Positions 8,360 to 16,718 of a DNA stretch of 64,000 nucleotides are shown here, in pieces. Below the pieces are notes generated by a model. The model ran no database searches and had not been told where the DNA came from. It worked only from the letters and a program-made list of their open reading frames with translations. The position numbers were made by a program, and so were the translations under genes. The DNA is from Streptomyces cellulosae. GTDB lineage: Bacteria; Actinomycetota; Actinomycetes; Streptomycetales; Streptomycetaceae. The stretch covers positions 1-64,000 of the forward strand of contig BNBH01000008.1 in the NCBI GenBank assembly GCA_014655195.1, in the 5' to 3' direction. Every line of letters starts with the position of its first letter. Position 1 is the first letter of the stretch.

Positions 8360-9568
8360 ATGGAGTTCCGGCAGTCGAGCAAGCTCAGCGAGGTCTGTTA
8401 CGAGATCCGCGGCCCGGTGATCGAGCACGCCAACGCGCTGGAGGAGGCGGGGCACAGCGTGCTGCGCCTGAACACCGGCAACCCGGCCCTGTTCGGTTTC
8501 GAGGCGCCGGAGGAGATCCTCCAGGACATGATCCGGATGCTCCCCCAGGCGCACGGCTACACGGACTCGCGCGGCATCCTCTCCGCCCGCCGCGCGGTGG
8601 CCCAGCGCTACCAGACGCTCGGCCTGGAGGTCGACGTCGACGACGTCTTCCTCGGCAACGGCGTCTCCGAGCTGGTGTCCATGGCGGTGCAGGCGCTGCT
8701 GGAGGACGGCGACGAAGTCCTCATCCCCGCACCGGACTTCCCTCTGTGGACCGCGGTGACCAACCTCGCGGGCGGCAAGGCGGTGCACTACCTGTGCGAC
8801 GAGCGGGCCGACTGGTACCCGGACCTCGACGACATGGCCGCGAAGATCACCGACCGCACCAAGGCCGTCGTCGTCATCAACCCCAACAACCCGACGGGCG
8901 CGGTGTATCCGAAGGAGGTCGTCGAGGGCATCCTCGACCTGGCCCGCCGGCACGGCCTGATGGTCTTCGCGGACGAGATCTACGACCAGATCCTGTACGA
9001 CGACGCCGTGCACCACTCGGCCGCCGCGCTCGCCCCCGACCTGGTCGTGCTGACCTTCTGCGGCCTGTCCAAGACGTACCGCGTGGCGGGTTTCCGCTCG
9101 GGCTGGCTGGTGGTCACCGGTCCTAAGCAGCACGCGAAGGACTACCTCGAGGGTCTGACCATGCTGGCGTCGATGCGGCTGTGCGCCAACGCGCCCGCGC
9201 AGTACGCCATCCAGGCCGCGCTGGGCGGCCGCCAGTCCATCCGCGACCTCACCGCCCCGGGCGGCAGGCTGCGCGAACAGCGGGACGTGGCCTGGGAGAA
9301 GCTGAACGAGATCCCGGGCGTGAGCTGTGTGAAGCCGAAGGGGGCGCTGTACGCGTTCCCGCGTCTCGACCCGAAGGTGCACAGGATCCACGACGACGAG
9401 AAGTTCGTCCTGGACCTGCTGCTCCGGGAGAAGATCCAGGTGGTCCAGGGCACCGGCTTCAACTGGCCCTCCCCCGACCACTTCCGCATCCTCACGCTGC
9501 CCCACGCGGAGGACCTGGAGGCGGCGATCGGCCGGATCGGGCGGTTCCTGAGCGGGTACCGGCAGTAG
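8360..9568 (+). CDS. alaA: AlaA-type pyridoxal-phosphate aminotransferase
   Basis: A 402-residue class I/II aminotransferase that is very similar along its length to glutamate-pyruvate aminotransferase AlaA (YfbQ) of enterobacteria, which makes alanine from pyruvate and glutamate. Family landmarks: GNGVSELV (PLP phosphate-side), PAPDFPLW, INPNNPTGAVYPKE, FADEIYDQILYDD, and the PLP-binding lysine in GLSKTYRVAGFRSGW (near residue 238). Start ATG with GAGGGG just upstream. Cytoplasmic. Regulation is probably by the divergent HxlR protein through the palindromes in the intergenic gap. Confidence 0.92.
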   Translation: MEFRQSSKLSEVCYEIRGPVIEHANALEEAGHSVLRLNTGNPALFGFEAPEEILQDMIRMLPQAHGYTDSRGILSARRAVAQRYQTLGLEVDVDDVFLGNGVSELVSMAVQALLEDGDEVLIPAPDFPLWTAVTNLAGGKAVHYLCDERADWYPDLDDMAAKITDRTKAVVVINPNNPTGAVYPKEVVEGILDLARRHGLMVFADEIYDQILYDDAVHHSAAALAPDLVVLTFCGLSKTYRVAGFRSGWLVVTGPKQHAKDYLEGLTMLASMRLCANAPAQYAIQAALGGRQSIRDLTAPGGRLREQRDVAWEKLNEIPGVSCVKPKGALYAFPRLDPKVHRIHDDEKFVLDLLLREKIQVVQGTGFNWPSPDHFRILTLPHAEDLEAAIGRIGRFLSGYRQ

Positions 9569-9589
9569 GGACGGCCGGGGGCGGTCCCT
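9567..9589. terminator. Hairpin terminator between convergent genes
   Basis: AGGGACGGCC and GGCGGTCCCT pair over 10 bp with one internal G-G mismatch and a 3-nt loop, overlapping the aminotransferase stop codon. The convergent GNAT gene ends at 9616. Confidence 0.5.
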
Positions 9590-9615
9590 CAGTCCTGGAA
9601 GCCAGGGGCGCTTCC

Positions 9616-10416
9616 TCAGGCCCGGAGCCCGTAGAACCGCATCGGGGAGTTGGGCCGGAAGCCGATGCGGGGGTAGACCGGTGCACCGGCCGCGGTCGCG
9701 TGCAGGGTGGCGCGGGTGGATCCTGTGGCGCGGGCGCCCTCGTACAGGGCCTTGCGGGTCACCGCCTCGCCGTAGCCCTGGCGCTGGTGTTCCGGGTCGG
9801 TGGCGACGAGCAGGACGAAGAGGCGGCCCCGCGCCTCCATGGTGGCGGCGCAGGCCACGGGGGTGCCGTCGCGCAGGCCCAGGCAGGCGTGGATGCCGTT
9901 CTTCCACAGCGGGGAGCCGGCGAGTCCGTCGCGGCCGTCCTCGAGCGGGAAGCCGTAGGCACGGGAATTGATGTCCGCGTAGGCGCGGAGGTGCTCCTCG
10001 GTCGTCACGCGCTCGAACGTCAGGTCGGGGTGGTGCGGTTCGGGGAGGGGCAGCAGGTCGCCGGCCATGCCCGTGCCGGGGAAGGCGTAGGCGAGGCCGG
10101 CCTGCTCGGCGGTCGTGTCCAGCGCGGCGCGCGCCTCGTCGTCGAGGAGGTCCTCGAAGAGCCAGAGGAAACCGGGGCGGCTCTTCGTCCGCATGATCTC
10201 CGCGGTTTCCTTCAGGCGCCGCTCCAGGAGGCTGGCGTCCGCGCCTACGTCGGTCAGCGTGACACAGTTCCAGAAGGCGAACCGGCTGTCGGCCCAGCGG
10301 ACGGCGATGCCGGGCAGGTCACGGACGTCGGCGGCCGGGTCACGGTCCAGCACGACGGTCCGCCAGACGGTGGCGAGTTGTTCCACCGACTCGACGGAGT
10401 CGGCGAGATCGTGCAC
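9616..10416 (-). CDS. GNAT-family N-acetyltransferase
   Basis: A 266-residue protein with a C-terminal GNAT domain (about 130-266). The acetyl-CoA loop is seen in LLVATDPEHQRQGYGEAVTRKAL, and the end YPRIGFRPNSPMRFYG is the usual last strand pair. The N-terminal half is less conserved and probably a degenerate repeat of the fold. The GTG at 10416 is chosen because GAGAGGA lies 5 bases upstream. Substrate unknown. Confidence 0.82.
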   Translation of the reverse strand: MHDLADSVESVEQLATVWRTVVLDRDPAADVRDLPGIAVRWADSRFAFWNCVTLTDVGADASLLERRLKETAEIMRTKSRPGFLWLFEDLLDDEARAALDTTAEQAGLAYAFPGTGMAGDLLPLPEPHHPDLTFERVTTEEHLRAYADINSRAYGFPLEDGRDGLAGSPLWKNGIHACLGLRDGTPVACAATMEARGRLFVLLVATDPEHQRQGYGEAVTRKALYEGARATGSTRATLHATAAGAPVYPRIGFRPNSPMRFYGLRA

Positions 10417-10587
10417 GGGGTTCCTCTCGGACGAGGGATGGGCAGGGCCGTTCGGGCGGTACGAGTTGTACCCGCCCCGGCCCCTCCGGGAGGCCCCCTC
10501 ACCCACTCCGTCGAGCCGTGTCACCCCCACGCGCCCCGCGTGAAAACCCGCGTGCGCCGGTTCGTACCCCTCTGCGATCATCCACGA

Positions 10588-12759
10588 ATGGCGCACGGTC
10601 TCGCATCTCTGGTCATCCGGCACACCCACCGCCTCCCCGCCCCCGAAGGTTCCGCCGGGCAAGGCGGCGCCGCCGCGCGGCAGTTCGACGCAGCACTGAT
10701 GTCCGTGGGCTTCAAGCTGTCGGCGGAGCTGCTGGAGCGGCTGTCCGGACTGTCGGAGGCCGCGGTCGTGCACACCGCCCGGCGGACCCTGCGCGCGGTG
10801 AGCGAGATGGTGGGCGACCATGTCCGGCACAACGCGTACTTCATCGACTTCCCGGCGAACGTGCCGGACACCGAAGAGTTCTGGACCGAGTGCGTGAGGA
10901 AGGCGCTCGCCGACGACGCCGCACGCGGGAGCGTGCTGACACAGCTGTCGCGCGGGGTGCTGAACCTGCTCACCCTCCCGACGTACGGCCGTTACCAGCA
11001 CACGTACGAGCAGCTGCTCGCGGCGCAGGATGAGCTGATCGCCTCGGCGGGCGACCGGGTGACCGTCCTGCACCTCGGGCGGAACCTGGACGACGAACTC
11101 ACCGACCTGTACCTGGCCCTGGCCGGCAGCACGACGCCGCTGGGCGAGGAGCACCTGGACGACCTCAGGACCCTTGCCCGGCACTGCGCGCTCGGACCAC
11201 AGCCGGAGTCGATCCCCGTCCGGGAGAACCGGGCGGTCGTCAACGAGGCCCGGCTCATGGCCGGCGCGGACCTGCTGCTCGACACCGTCACCGACGTGCT
11301 GCGGCTGGCCTGCGCGCTGTCGGGCGGCGACGTGACGCTCCAGGAGCCCACCCGCTTCCGGTCCCTGCCCCGGCCGGTGCGCCGTGCCCTGCTCGCGGGC
11401 CTGGACGCCGTCGTCGCGGCGAACGCCGCCAAGCTGGCCGACGTGCACGCCCACCGCGAGCCCTTCAAGCGGCTCGGTGAGCGGCTCCACCCGCACGAGT
11501 ACCCGCGGTGGCCGCACGCGGCCGAGGTGTTCGCGGTGGCCCGCGGGGAGAAGGAGGCACGGTCGTTCGACAGCCGTCTCGAGCGGCTGCTCGACGCGTA
11601 CGACGTGCCCGGTGCGGTACGGCTGCTGGAGGCCGCGCCCGGCAAGCTGTTCCGCGCGCTGGACCTGCTGCTGCGTATCGCCTCCGGTCAGGAGGAGGGG
11701 GACGCCGTGGTGGACGCGGCGGTGCGGGTCGCTCCGCGGGTCTCCGGGCGGGTCGTGCTGTCCGTCCGTGAGCACTTCCACAACCGGGAACGGCAGACCG
11801 GCGAACCCCGGATCTTCGTCAACCGCCGGGGCCGTGGCTGGGCCGCTCCCGACGCCCGGCGTCCGGTGCCGGCCGCCGACCGCGACCGCCTGGTCGCCGC
11901 CCTCGACGCGGAGATGCGACGCAGGCTGCCGGCGCCCGGGCGGCTGCTGGTCGACCCCGACGTCCTCGACGTGGCGCTCCCCCTCAGCGGGAAGGCTGCC
12001 GGGGCAGGACTCGGCGTGCTGCCGCGCGGCTCGGTCTCGGCGGTGGACGGGGAGCGGCTGCGGTTCTTCGTGTACTGGAAGGAGGCGGCGCGGCGGACCG
12101 ACTACGACCTCTCGGCGCTGCTCCTCCGCGCCGACTACACCTCCGACTCGTGGCTGTCGTACACCTCGCTCAAGACGGTCGCGGGTGTGCACTCGGGGGA
12201 CGTCACCGAGGCGCCGAACGGGGCCTCGGAGTTCATCGAACTGTCCCTGGACCGGGTGCGCGGCACGTTCATCGTCCCGCAGGTCAACATCTTCGCCGGC
12301 GAGGGCTTCGACGAGGTCGAGGAGTCGTTCTTCGGCTTCATGCTGCGGGACGGCCAGCAGAAGGGCCGGCCGTTCGAGCCGCGCACGGTGCGGATGAAGT
12401 CGGATCTGCGCGGCGGGGGCCGGGTGGCGCTGCCTTTGGTGTTCCGGCGGGAGGACGACGGCCGGTGGCGCGCGAAGTGGCTGCATCTGTATCTGCGGGG
12501 CATCTCCTCGGCCAACCGGGTGGAGGAGAACCAGGTGTCGGTGTCCAAGGTGGTGCGGGCGGTGGTGGAGCGGGAGTACCTGACGGTGCGGTACCTCACC
12601 GGCCTGATGGCCGACCGTGGGACGGCCGTGGAGGTGTGGGACGGCACGTCGGTCCCGGACGAGCCGGTGACCTACATCGGTCTGGAACGTCCCGAGGGGC
12701 TGCACCCGGACTCGGCCGTGATCACCCGCGAAAATCTGCGCGACCTCGTCCCGGACTGA
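10588..12759 (+). CDS. MXAN_6230/SCO0854-like protein with TerD-like C-terminus
   Basis: A 723-residue cytoplasmic protein without membrane segments. The C-terminal third (about 480-660) reads like a TerD-type domain: RFFVYWKEAARRTDYDLSAL, then VHSGDVTEAPNGASEFIELSL and VNIFAGEGFDEVEESFFGFM. The long N-terminal region is helical and Leu/Arg-rich and matches my memory of the MXAN_6230/SCO0854 family, some members of which are annotated with a RING-like domain; I see no clear Cys/His RING pattern here. Function unknown; TerD relatives bind calcium and occur in stress or phage-related chemosensing systems. No good ribosome-binding site precedes the ATG. Confidence 0.65.
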   Translation: MAHGLASLVIRHTHRLPAPEGSAGQGGAAARQFDAALMSVGFKLSAELLERLSGLSEAAVVHTARRTLRAVSEMVGDHVRHNAYFIDFPANVPDTEEFWTECVRKALADDAARGSVLTQLSRGVLNLLTLPTYGRYQHTYEQLLAAQDELIASAGDRVTVLHLGRNLDDELTDLYLALAGSTTPLGEEHLDDLRTLARHCALGPQPESIPVRENRAVVNEARLMAGADLLLDTVTDVLRLACALSGGDVTLQEPTRFRSLPRPVRRALLAGLDAVVAANAAKLADVHAHREPFKRLGERLHPHEYPRWPHAAEVFAVARGEKEARSFDSRLERLLDAYDVPGAVRLLEAAPGKLFRALDLLLRIASGQEEGDAVVDAAVRVAPRVSGRVVLSVREHFHNRERQTGEPRIFVNRRGRGWAAPDARRPVPAADRDRLVAALDAEMRRRLPAPGRLLVDPDVLDVALPLSGKAAGAGLGVLPRGSVSAVDGERLRFFVYWKEAARRTDYDLSALLLRADYTSDSWLSYTSLKTVAGVHSGDVTEAPNGASEFIELSLDRVRGTFIVPQVNIFAGEGFDEVEESFFGFMLRDGQQKGRPFEPRTVRMKSDLRGGGRVALPLVFRREDDGRWRAKWLHLYLRGISSANRVEENQVSVSKVVRAVVEREYLTVRYLTGLMADRGTAVEVWDGTSVPDEPVTYIGLERPEGLHPDSAVITRENLRDLVPD

Positions 12760-12851
12760 GTGCTAGCGTAGTTTTCGGCAAGGCCATGAAAGGGCTTCCT
12801 TCTCAACTCCTTTCTGAAACAAGCTCTTTCGCTTTCCTTGCCACCGACGTC

Positions 12852-12895
12852 ACTCCGGGCGGCGCCCACATCACCCTGCGGGCGCCGCCCGGAGT
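12852..12895. terminator. Long-stem bidirectional terminator
   Basis: A perfect 16-bp inverted repeat (12852-12867 and 12880-12895) with a 12-nt loop, between the stop codons of the convergent genes ending at 12759 and 12903. The 90 bases before it (12760-12851) are unusually AT-rich for this genome but show no convincing frame. Confidence 0.85.
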
Positions 12896-12902
12896 TGTCT
12901 CT

Positions 12903-13805
12903 CTAGGCGTCCCGGCCCGTCACCGGGTGGAAGTTGACGCGTTCGCTGACGACCGGGAAGCCGGCCTTCGCGAAGCACCCGGCCATCGGGATGTTGCCGC
13001 GGTCCGTGGCCGCGCCGACGTACTCCGCGCCCTGGTAGGCCAGGAGGCGGGTGCATTCCACGAGCAGGTCGAAGGCGTAGCCGTGGCCGCGGTGGTCCGG
13101 GAGCACACCGATGAAGCCGATCGTCGGGCCCGACGGGTTGTGCGCCGGGATGTGGATGCCGGCCAGCTCGCCGTCCGGGGTGTGGGCGGTCTGCCACCAC
13201 TCGCGTGGGGACGGGCACCAGTGGAAGAAGTCGAGTTCCTCCTGGGCCGCCCGGTCGAGGCCACCCTCCTCGATCGCCTTGAGCGCGTGGGCGTCCAGGG
13301 TCGCCGAGTGGATGCGGCGCAGTGCGTCGAAGAAGACGGCGTCGTCGGGTTCTGCGCGGAAGGTCAGGCGGCCGGGCCGGTCGGGGAGGCCCCGGTCCGG
13401 CGTCCAGCGGTATCGGAAGCGTTCCACCAGGAGTTCGTAACCGGCGGCGCGTGCGGCGGTGAAGCGGGTCTCGGCGGCCCGGCCCAGGGCCGGGTCGTCG
13501 CGCCAGCCGCCGGGCAGGTTGATCTCGAGTTCGACCTGCCGGGGCGCGGAGCGCAGGAGTTCGGCTCCCGCCTCCTCCTCGCCCTCGGCCACGTCGAACC
13601 AGTTGACGTTGAGCGGCTCCGGGTCGTCGGGCCCGCCCCACCACGCGCCGCGCGCCACGACCTCTCCGTCGCGCAGGGCGACGCGCTTCCAGTCGGGGCG
13701 GAATCGCGTACGCCGGTGGGTCTCACGGGCGCCCAGCGGGTCGGGAAGTGCGTCGAACAGGTGGGCGTCGCTCGCGGAGAGCGTGCGGATGACCAGGTCG
13801 GTCAT
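12903..13805 (-). CDS. GNAT-family N-acetyltransferase
   Basis: A 300-residue two-domain GNAT. The C-terminal domain shows GFIGVLPDHRGHGYAFDLLVE (acetyl-CoA binding) and ATDRGNIPMAGCFAKAGF (closing motif). The N-terminal half is a weaker repeat of the same fold. ATG start has GGAGGA 5 bases upstream. Substrate unknown; genes of this type are widespread singletons in Streptomyces. Confidence 0.85.
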   Translation of the reverse strand: MTDLVIRTLSASDAHLFDALPDPLGARETHRRTRFRPDWKRVALRDGEVVARGAWWGGPDDPEPLNVNWFDVAEGEEEAGAELLRSAPRQVELEINLPGGWRDDPALGRAAETRFTAARAAGYELLVERFRYRWTPDRGLPDRPGRLTFRAEPDDAVFFDALRRIHSATLDAHALKAIEEGGLDRAAQEELDFFHWCPSPREWWQTAHTPDGELAGIHIPAHNPSGPTIGFIGVLPDHRGHGYAFDLLVECTRLLAYQGAEYVGAATDRGNIPMAGCFAKAGFPVVSERVNFHPVTGRDA

Positions 13806-13927
13806 GGATTCCTCCGGGGTGCTCTCTGAAGCGCTCCCGGTCAGAACTCCTCGTGCACGCCGGGACGGTGGGGAAGGGAGCGCTGGAATGGGGTGAACCG
13901 CACGGCACTCGCCTCCTTCCGTCCGAG

Positions 13928-14827
13928 TCAGGGCGTGGGGGCACACGCTACGGGGGCGGCTGTGGTTCGTCCACGGGATTTCAGAGCTTCCAGGGCCGCC
14001 GCCGAGTGCGAGCCGGGTTCCGCCGTGAAGGTGACCAGGGACTGGCCCGGTTCCTTCGGGACGTCGAACGTCTGCTGGGTCACGGTCAGTTCGCCCACGG
14101 CCGGGTGCGCGAGGGCGTGTACGTCACGGCCGCACGGGGCGACGGTGTGGGCTTCCCACATGCTCCTGAACACCGCGCTCTGGGCCGTCAGTTCGGCGAT
14201 CAGGGCGGCAAGGTGGGCGTCCCCCGGGTTGCGCGCGGTCAGGATGCGGAGGTTGCCGACCACCGCCCGGGCCTTCGCGGGCCAGTCGCGGTAGAGGGCG
14301 CGGGTGGGGGCGTCCAGGAAGACCAGGCGGGAGAGGTTGGGGCGGGCGGCCGGGTCGTCGGGTGCGGCGAAGTCCAGGTGGGGGGCGAGGAGGGCGTGGC
14401 CGGTGCGGTTCCAGGCCAGTACGTCGTTGCGGCGGCCGACGACCAGGGCGGGGACGTGGGCGGCCATGGTGGTCAGGAGCGTGCGCAGGTCGACGGAGAC
14501 GGTTTCCGCGCCGCCCGGTGCGGTCGGGCGGCGGGTGCGGTGGGCGGTCGTCGAGGACAGGTCGTGCAGGTGGTCCCGTTCGGCCGGGGACAGGTGCAAC
14601 GCCCTGGCCAGCGCGTCGAGGACTTCCGATGAGGCGTTGCCCTGCCGGCCCTGTTCGAGCCGGGTGTAGTAGCCGGCGCTGACGCCCGCGAGCAGCGCGA
14701 CCTCCTCGCGGCGCAACCCGGGGACGCGCCGTCGGTCCCCGTACCGAGGCAGGCCGACGTCGTCGGGGCTCAGCCGCGCCCGCCGCGCCTTCAGGAACGC
14801 GCCGAGCGGTGATGTGCGGTCGTCCAT
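13928..14827 (-). CDS. XRE-type regulator with MmyB-like ligand domain
   Basis: A 299-residue regulator. The N-terminal helix-turn-helix (about 10-75) contains RVPGLRREEVALLAGVS followed by YYTRLEQGR, the signature of this actinobacterial group. The C-terminal domain (about 110-285) matches the MmyB-like putative ligand-binding region (VLAWNRTGHALL, LVFLDAPTRALYRDW). In this family such regulators usually sit divergent from the gene they control, here the metallo-hydrolase at 14997, with about 170 bp between starts. Confidence 0.88.
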   Translation of the reverse strand: MDDRTSPLGAFLKARRARLSPDDVGLPRYGDRRRVPGLRREEVALLAGVSAGYYTRLEQGRQGNASSEVLDALARALHLSPAERDHLHDLSSTTAHRTRRPTAPGGAETVSVDLRTLLTTMAAHVPALVVGRRNDVLAWNRTGHALLAPHLDFAAPDDPAARPNLSRLVFLDAPTRALYRDWPAKARAVVGNLRILTARNPGDAHLAALIAELTAQSAVFRSMWEAHTVAPCGRDVHALAHPAVGELTVTQQTFDVPKEPGQSLVTFTAEPGSHSAAALEALKSRGRTTAAPVACAPTP

Positions 14828-14996
14828 GCGGCCAGTATGCGCGGGGGCGGTGGGGCGGAGCCTGCACCTGTCAGGGGTAGGCAGGAGCGGGGCTGGTGGC
14901 GGGTCGAGCGGGGGCCGCAGAGTCGGTCGTACGGCCGCGCCGCCCACTGCGGAGACGGCCCGCCACCCCTTGGCCAACCCTTTGTGAGGGAGACCC

Positions 14997-15929
14997 ATGC
15001 CCACCGCCCGCACCGCATCGCCCCAGGTCACCACGCTCCGCCTGGGCGACGTCGAGATCACCCGCGTCATCGAGTTCTCCGACATCTCCCCGATGACGAC
15101 CGACGTCTTCTTCCCCGGCAGCAAGCCGGAGGAGTGGCAGCGGCACGCCGCGCTGCTGGACCCGGACCACTGGGACGCCCGTACCGACCTGACCCGTGTC
15201 GCCACCCAGTCGTGGGTGCTGCGCAGCGAGGGCAGGGTGATCGTGATCGACACGGGGGCGGGGAACGGCAAGTACCGTCCGCTGCAGCCGATCTGGTCGT
15301 ACCTGGACACCGGCTACCTGGCCGATCTGGCCGCCGTCGGCGTACGCCCGGAGGACGTCGACCTCGTCGTGAACACCCACCTGCACGACGACCACGTCGG
15401 CTGGAACACCTACCTCGACGGCCGTGACTGGGTGCCGACGTTCCCCAACGCGACGTACCTGATGCCGGCGATCGACGTGACGTACTGGCATCCCGACAAC
15501 CTGCACCGCACCCAGTTCGGGCGGGGCAACCAGAACGTGTACGAGGACAGCGTGCAGCCGGTGATCGACGCGGGGCTCGTCACGACGTGGGAGGGGTCCT
15601 ACGTCATCGACGGCAACCTCCGGCTCGAGCCCGCCCCCGGCCACACCCCGGGGTCGGCGGTCGTCCACCTGGAGTCCGGGGGTGAACGGGCTGTGTTCGC
15701 CGGGGACTTGCTGCACGGGGCGATCCAGATCCATGAGCCGCATCTGAACAGCTGCTTCGAGGAGGACGAGGAGGGCGCCCGCGCCAGCCGCGCACGGATG
15801 TTCGCGTACGCGGCCGACCATCGCGCCCTGGTGTTCCCGGCTCATCTGCCGGGGCAGGGGGCGTTCGAGATCCGGCGTGAGGCAAGCGGGTTCGGGCTGG
15901 CCCGGTGGGCGCCGTTCGCCCGTACCTGA
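14997..15929 (+). CDS. MBL-fold metallo-hydrolase
   Basis: A 310-residue metallo-beta-lactamase-fold enzyme. The zinc-binding signature HLHDDH is intact (near residue 128), followed by APGHTPGS (third metal histidine, near 216) and FAGDLLH (bridging aspartate, near 240). The late PAHLPG histidine completes the site. Overall arrangement resembles lactonase/hydrolase members often found beside MmyB-type regulators. ATG is preceded by GAGGGAG. Substrate unknown. No signal peptide, so cytoplasmic. Confidence 0.88.
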   Translation: MPTARTASPQVTTLRLGDVEITRVIEFSDISPMTTDVFFPGSKPEEWQRHAALLDPDHWDARTDLTRVATQSWVLRSEGRVIVIDTGAGNGKYRPLQPIWSYLDTGYLADLAAVGVRPEDVDLVVNTHLHDDHVGWNTYLDGRDWVPTFPNATYLMPAIDVTYWHPDNLHRTQFGRGNQNVYEDSVQPVIDAGLVTTWEGSYVIDGNLRLEPAPGHTPGSAVVHLESGGERAVFAGDLLHGAIQIHEPHLNSCFEEDEEGARASRARMFAYAADHRALVFPAHLPGQGAFEIRREASGFGLARWAPFART

Positions 15930-15956
15930 GTCGATCGGTGGCCGCGTCGCAGCGGC

Positions 15957-16688
15957 TCACTGAACGCTGGTGCGGGCCACGGCCTCCAGTTGTCCGGGGT
16001 TCACCGGTTCCTGCGTCGCGTCGTGCGTCAGTGTGAGGCCGGTGCCCGTGCTGTCCGCCCGCCGGACGGCGCCGTGCCGGTCCTCCCACTCGACGAAGCT
16101 GCCGGGGGCGCCGTCGAGCAGCCCCAGTTCCCGCACCAGCGTGTCCAGGGAAGCGAAGCCGCGGGCGTCGCCCTTGCTCATGCTCCGGGTGCGCGTGTTG
16201 TGGTAGCGCATCTTGACGAACGGCACCTCGGTACGGTCGAGCTTGTTCGGCTGCAGCATCTTCCGGAACCTGCCCCATGCCTCCTCCTCGTTCTCCCTGC
16301 CCGAGATCTCACTGGCGTAGGCGGGGAAGACGGCGTAGGTGACGGCGGACAGCTCGGCGTTCTCGGCAGCGTGGTAGCCGTGCACCTCGGCTGCCGCCAC
16401 CCCCACGGTGTCGAAGGGTGTCCCGTCGTGGTGGAAGCCGCCGACGGCCACCAGGGGCCGCCCCTGCCCCACGAAGGTGCCGTCATGAGCGCGCGCGTGG
16501 GTGAGCAGCGCCGTGACGAGCGCCTCGTCGTAGGGGCCCCGCACGTTGACCTGCAGATTGTGCCTGCCGTCGGTGGACAGTGCGGCGGTGAAGGTGAACA
16601 TAGGGTTCGGCGACCACCGCCACGCGGATACCAGGCCGGGAACGGGAGCGGCGCCGGGCATGGCGGACAGGACGGATTCAAGGTTCAT
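15957..16688 (-). CDS. Candidate immunity protein of the RHS toxin
   Basis: A 243-residue soluble protein with no family I recognise. It lies 30 bp downstream of the RHS toxin gene on the same strand, the place where immunity genes of polymorphic toxins are normally found. Sequence is of mixed alpha/beta character, rich in aromatic residues early (SAWRWSPNPMFTFTA) and without membrane segments or signal, consistent with a cytoplasmic partner of a nuclease toxin. The immunity role is inferred from position only. Confidence 0.55.
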   Translation of the reverse strand: MNLESVLSAMPGAAPVPGLVSAWRWSPNPMFTFTAALSTDGRHNLQVNVRGPYDEALVTALLTHARAHDGTFVGQGRPLVAVGGFHHDGTPFDTVGVAAAEVHGYHAAENAELSAVTYAVFPAYASEISGRENEEEAWGRFRKMLQPNKLDRTEVPFVKMRYHNTRTRSMSKGDARGFASLDTLVRELGLLDGAPGSFVEWEDRHGAVRRADSTGTGLTLTHDATQEPVNPGQLEAVARTSVQ

Positions 16689-16718
16689 GAGGCTGGCTCC
16701 TGTGCTGGGGACGGGGCC

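Noticed and set aside
9616..9907. Extension of the HxlR regulator frame through the aminotransferase to 9907
   Set aside because: Antisense shadow; the HTH start and operator fix the gene start at 8278.
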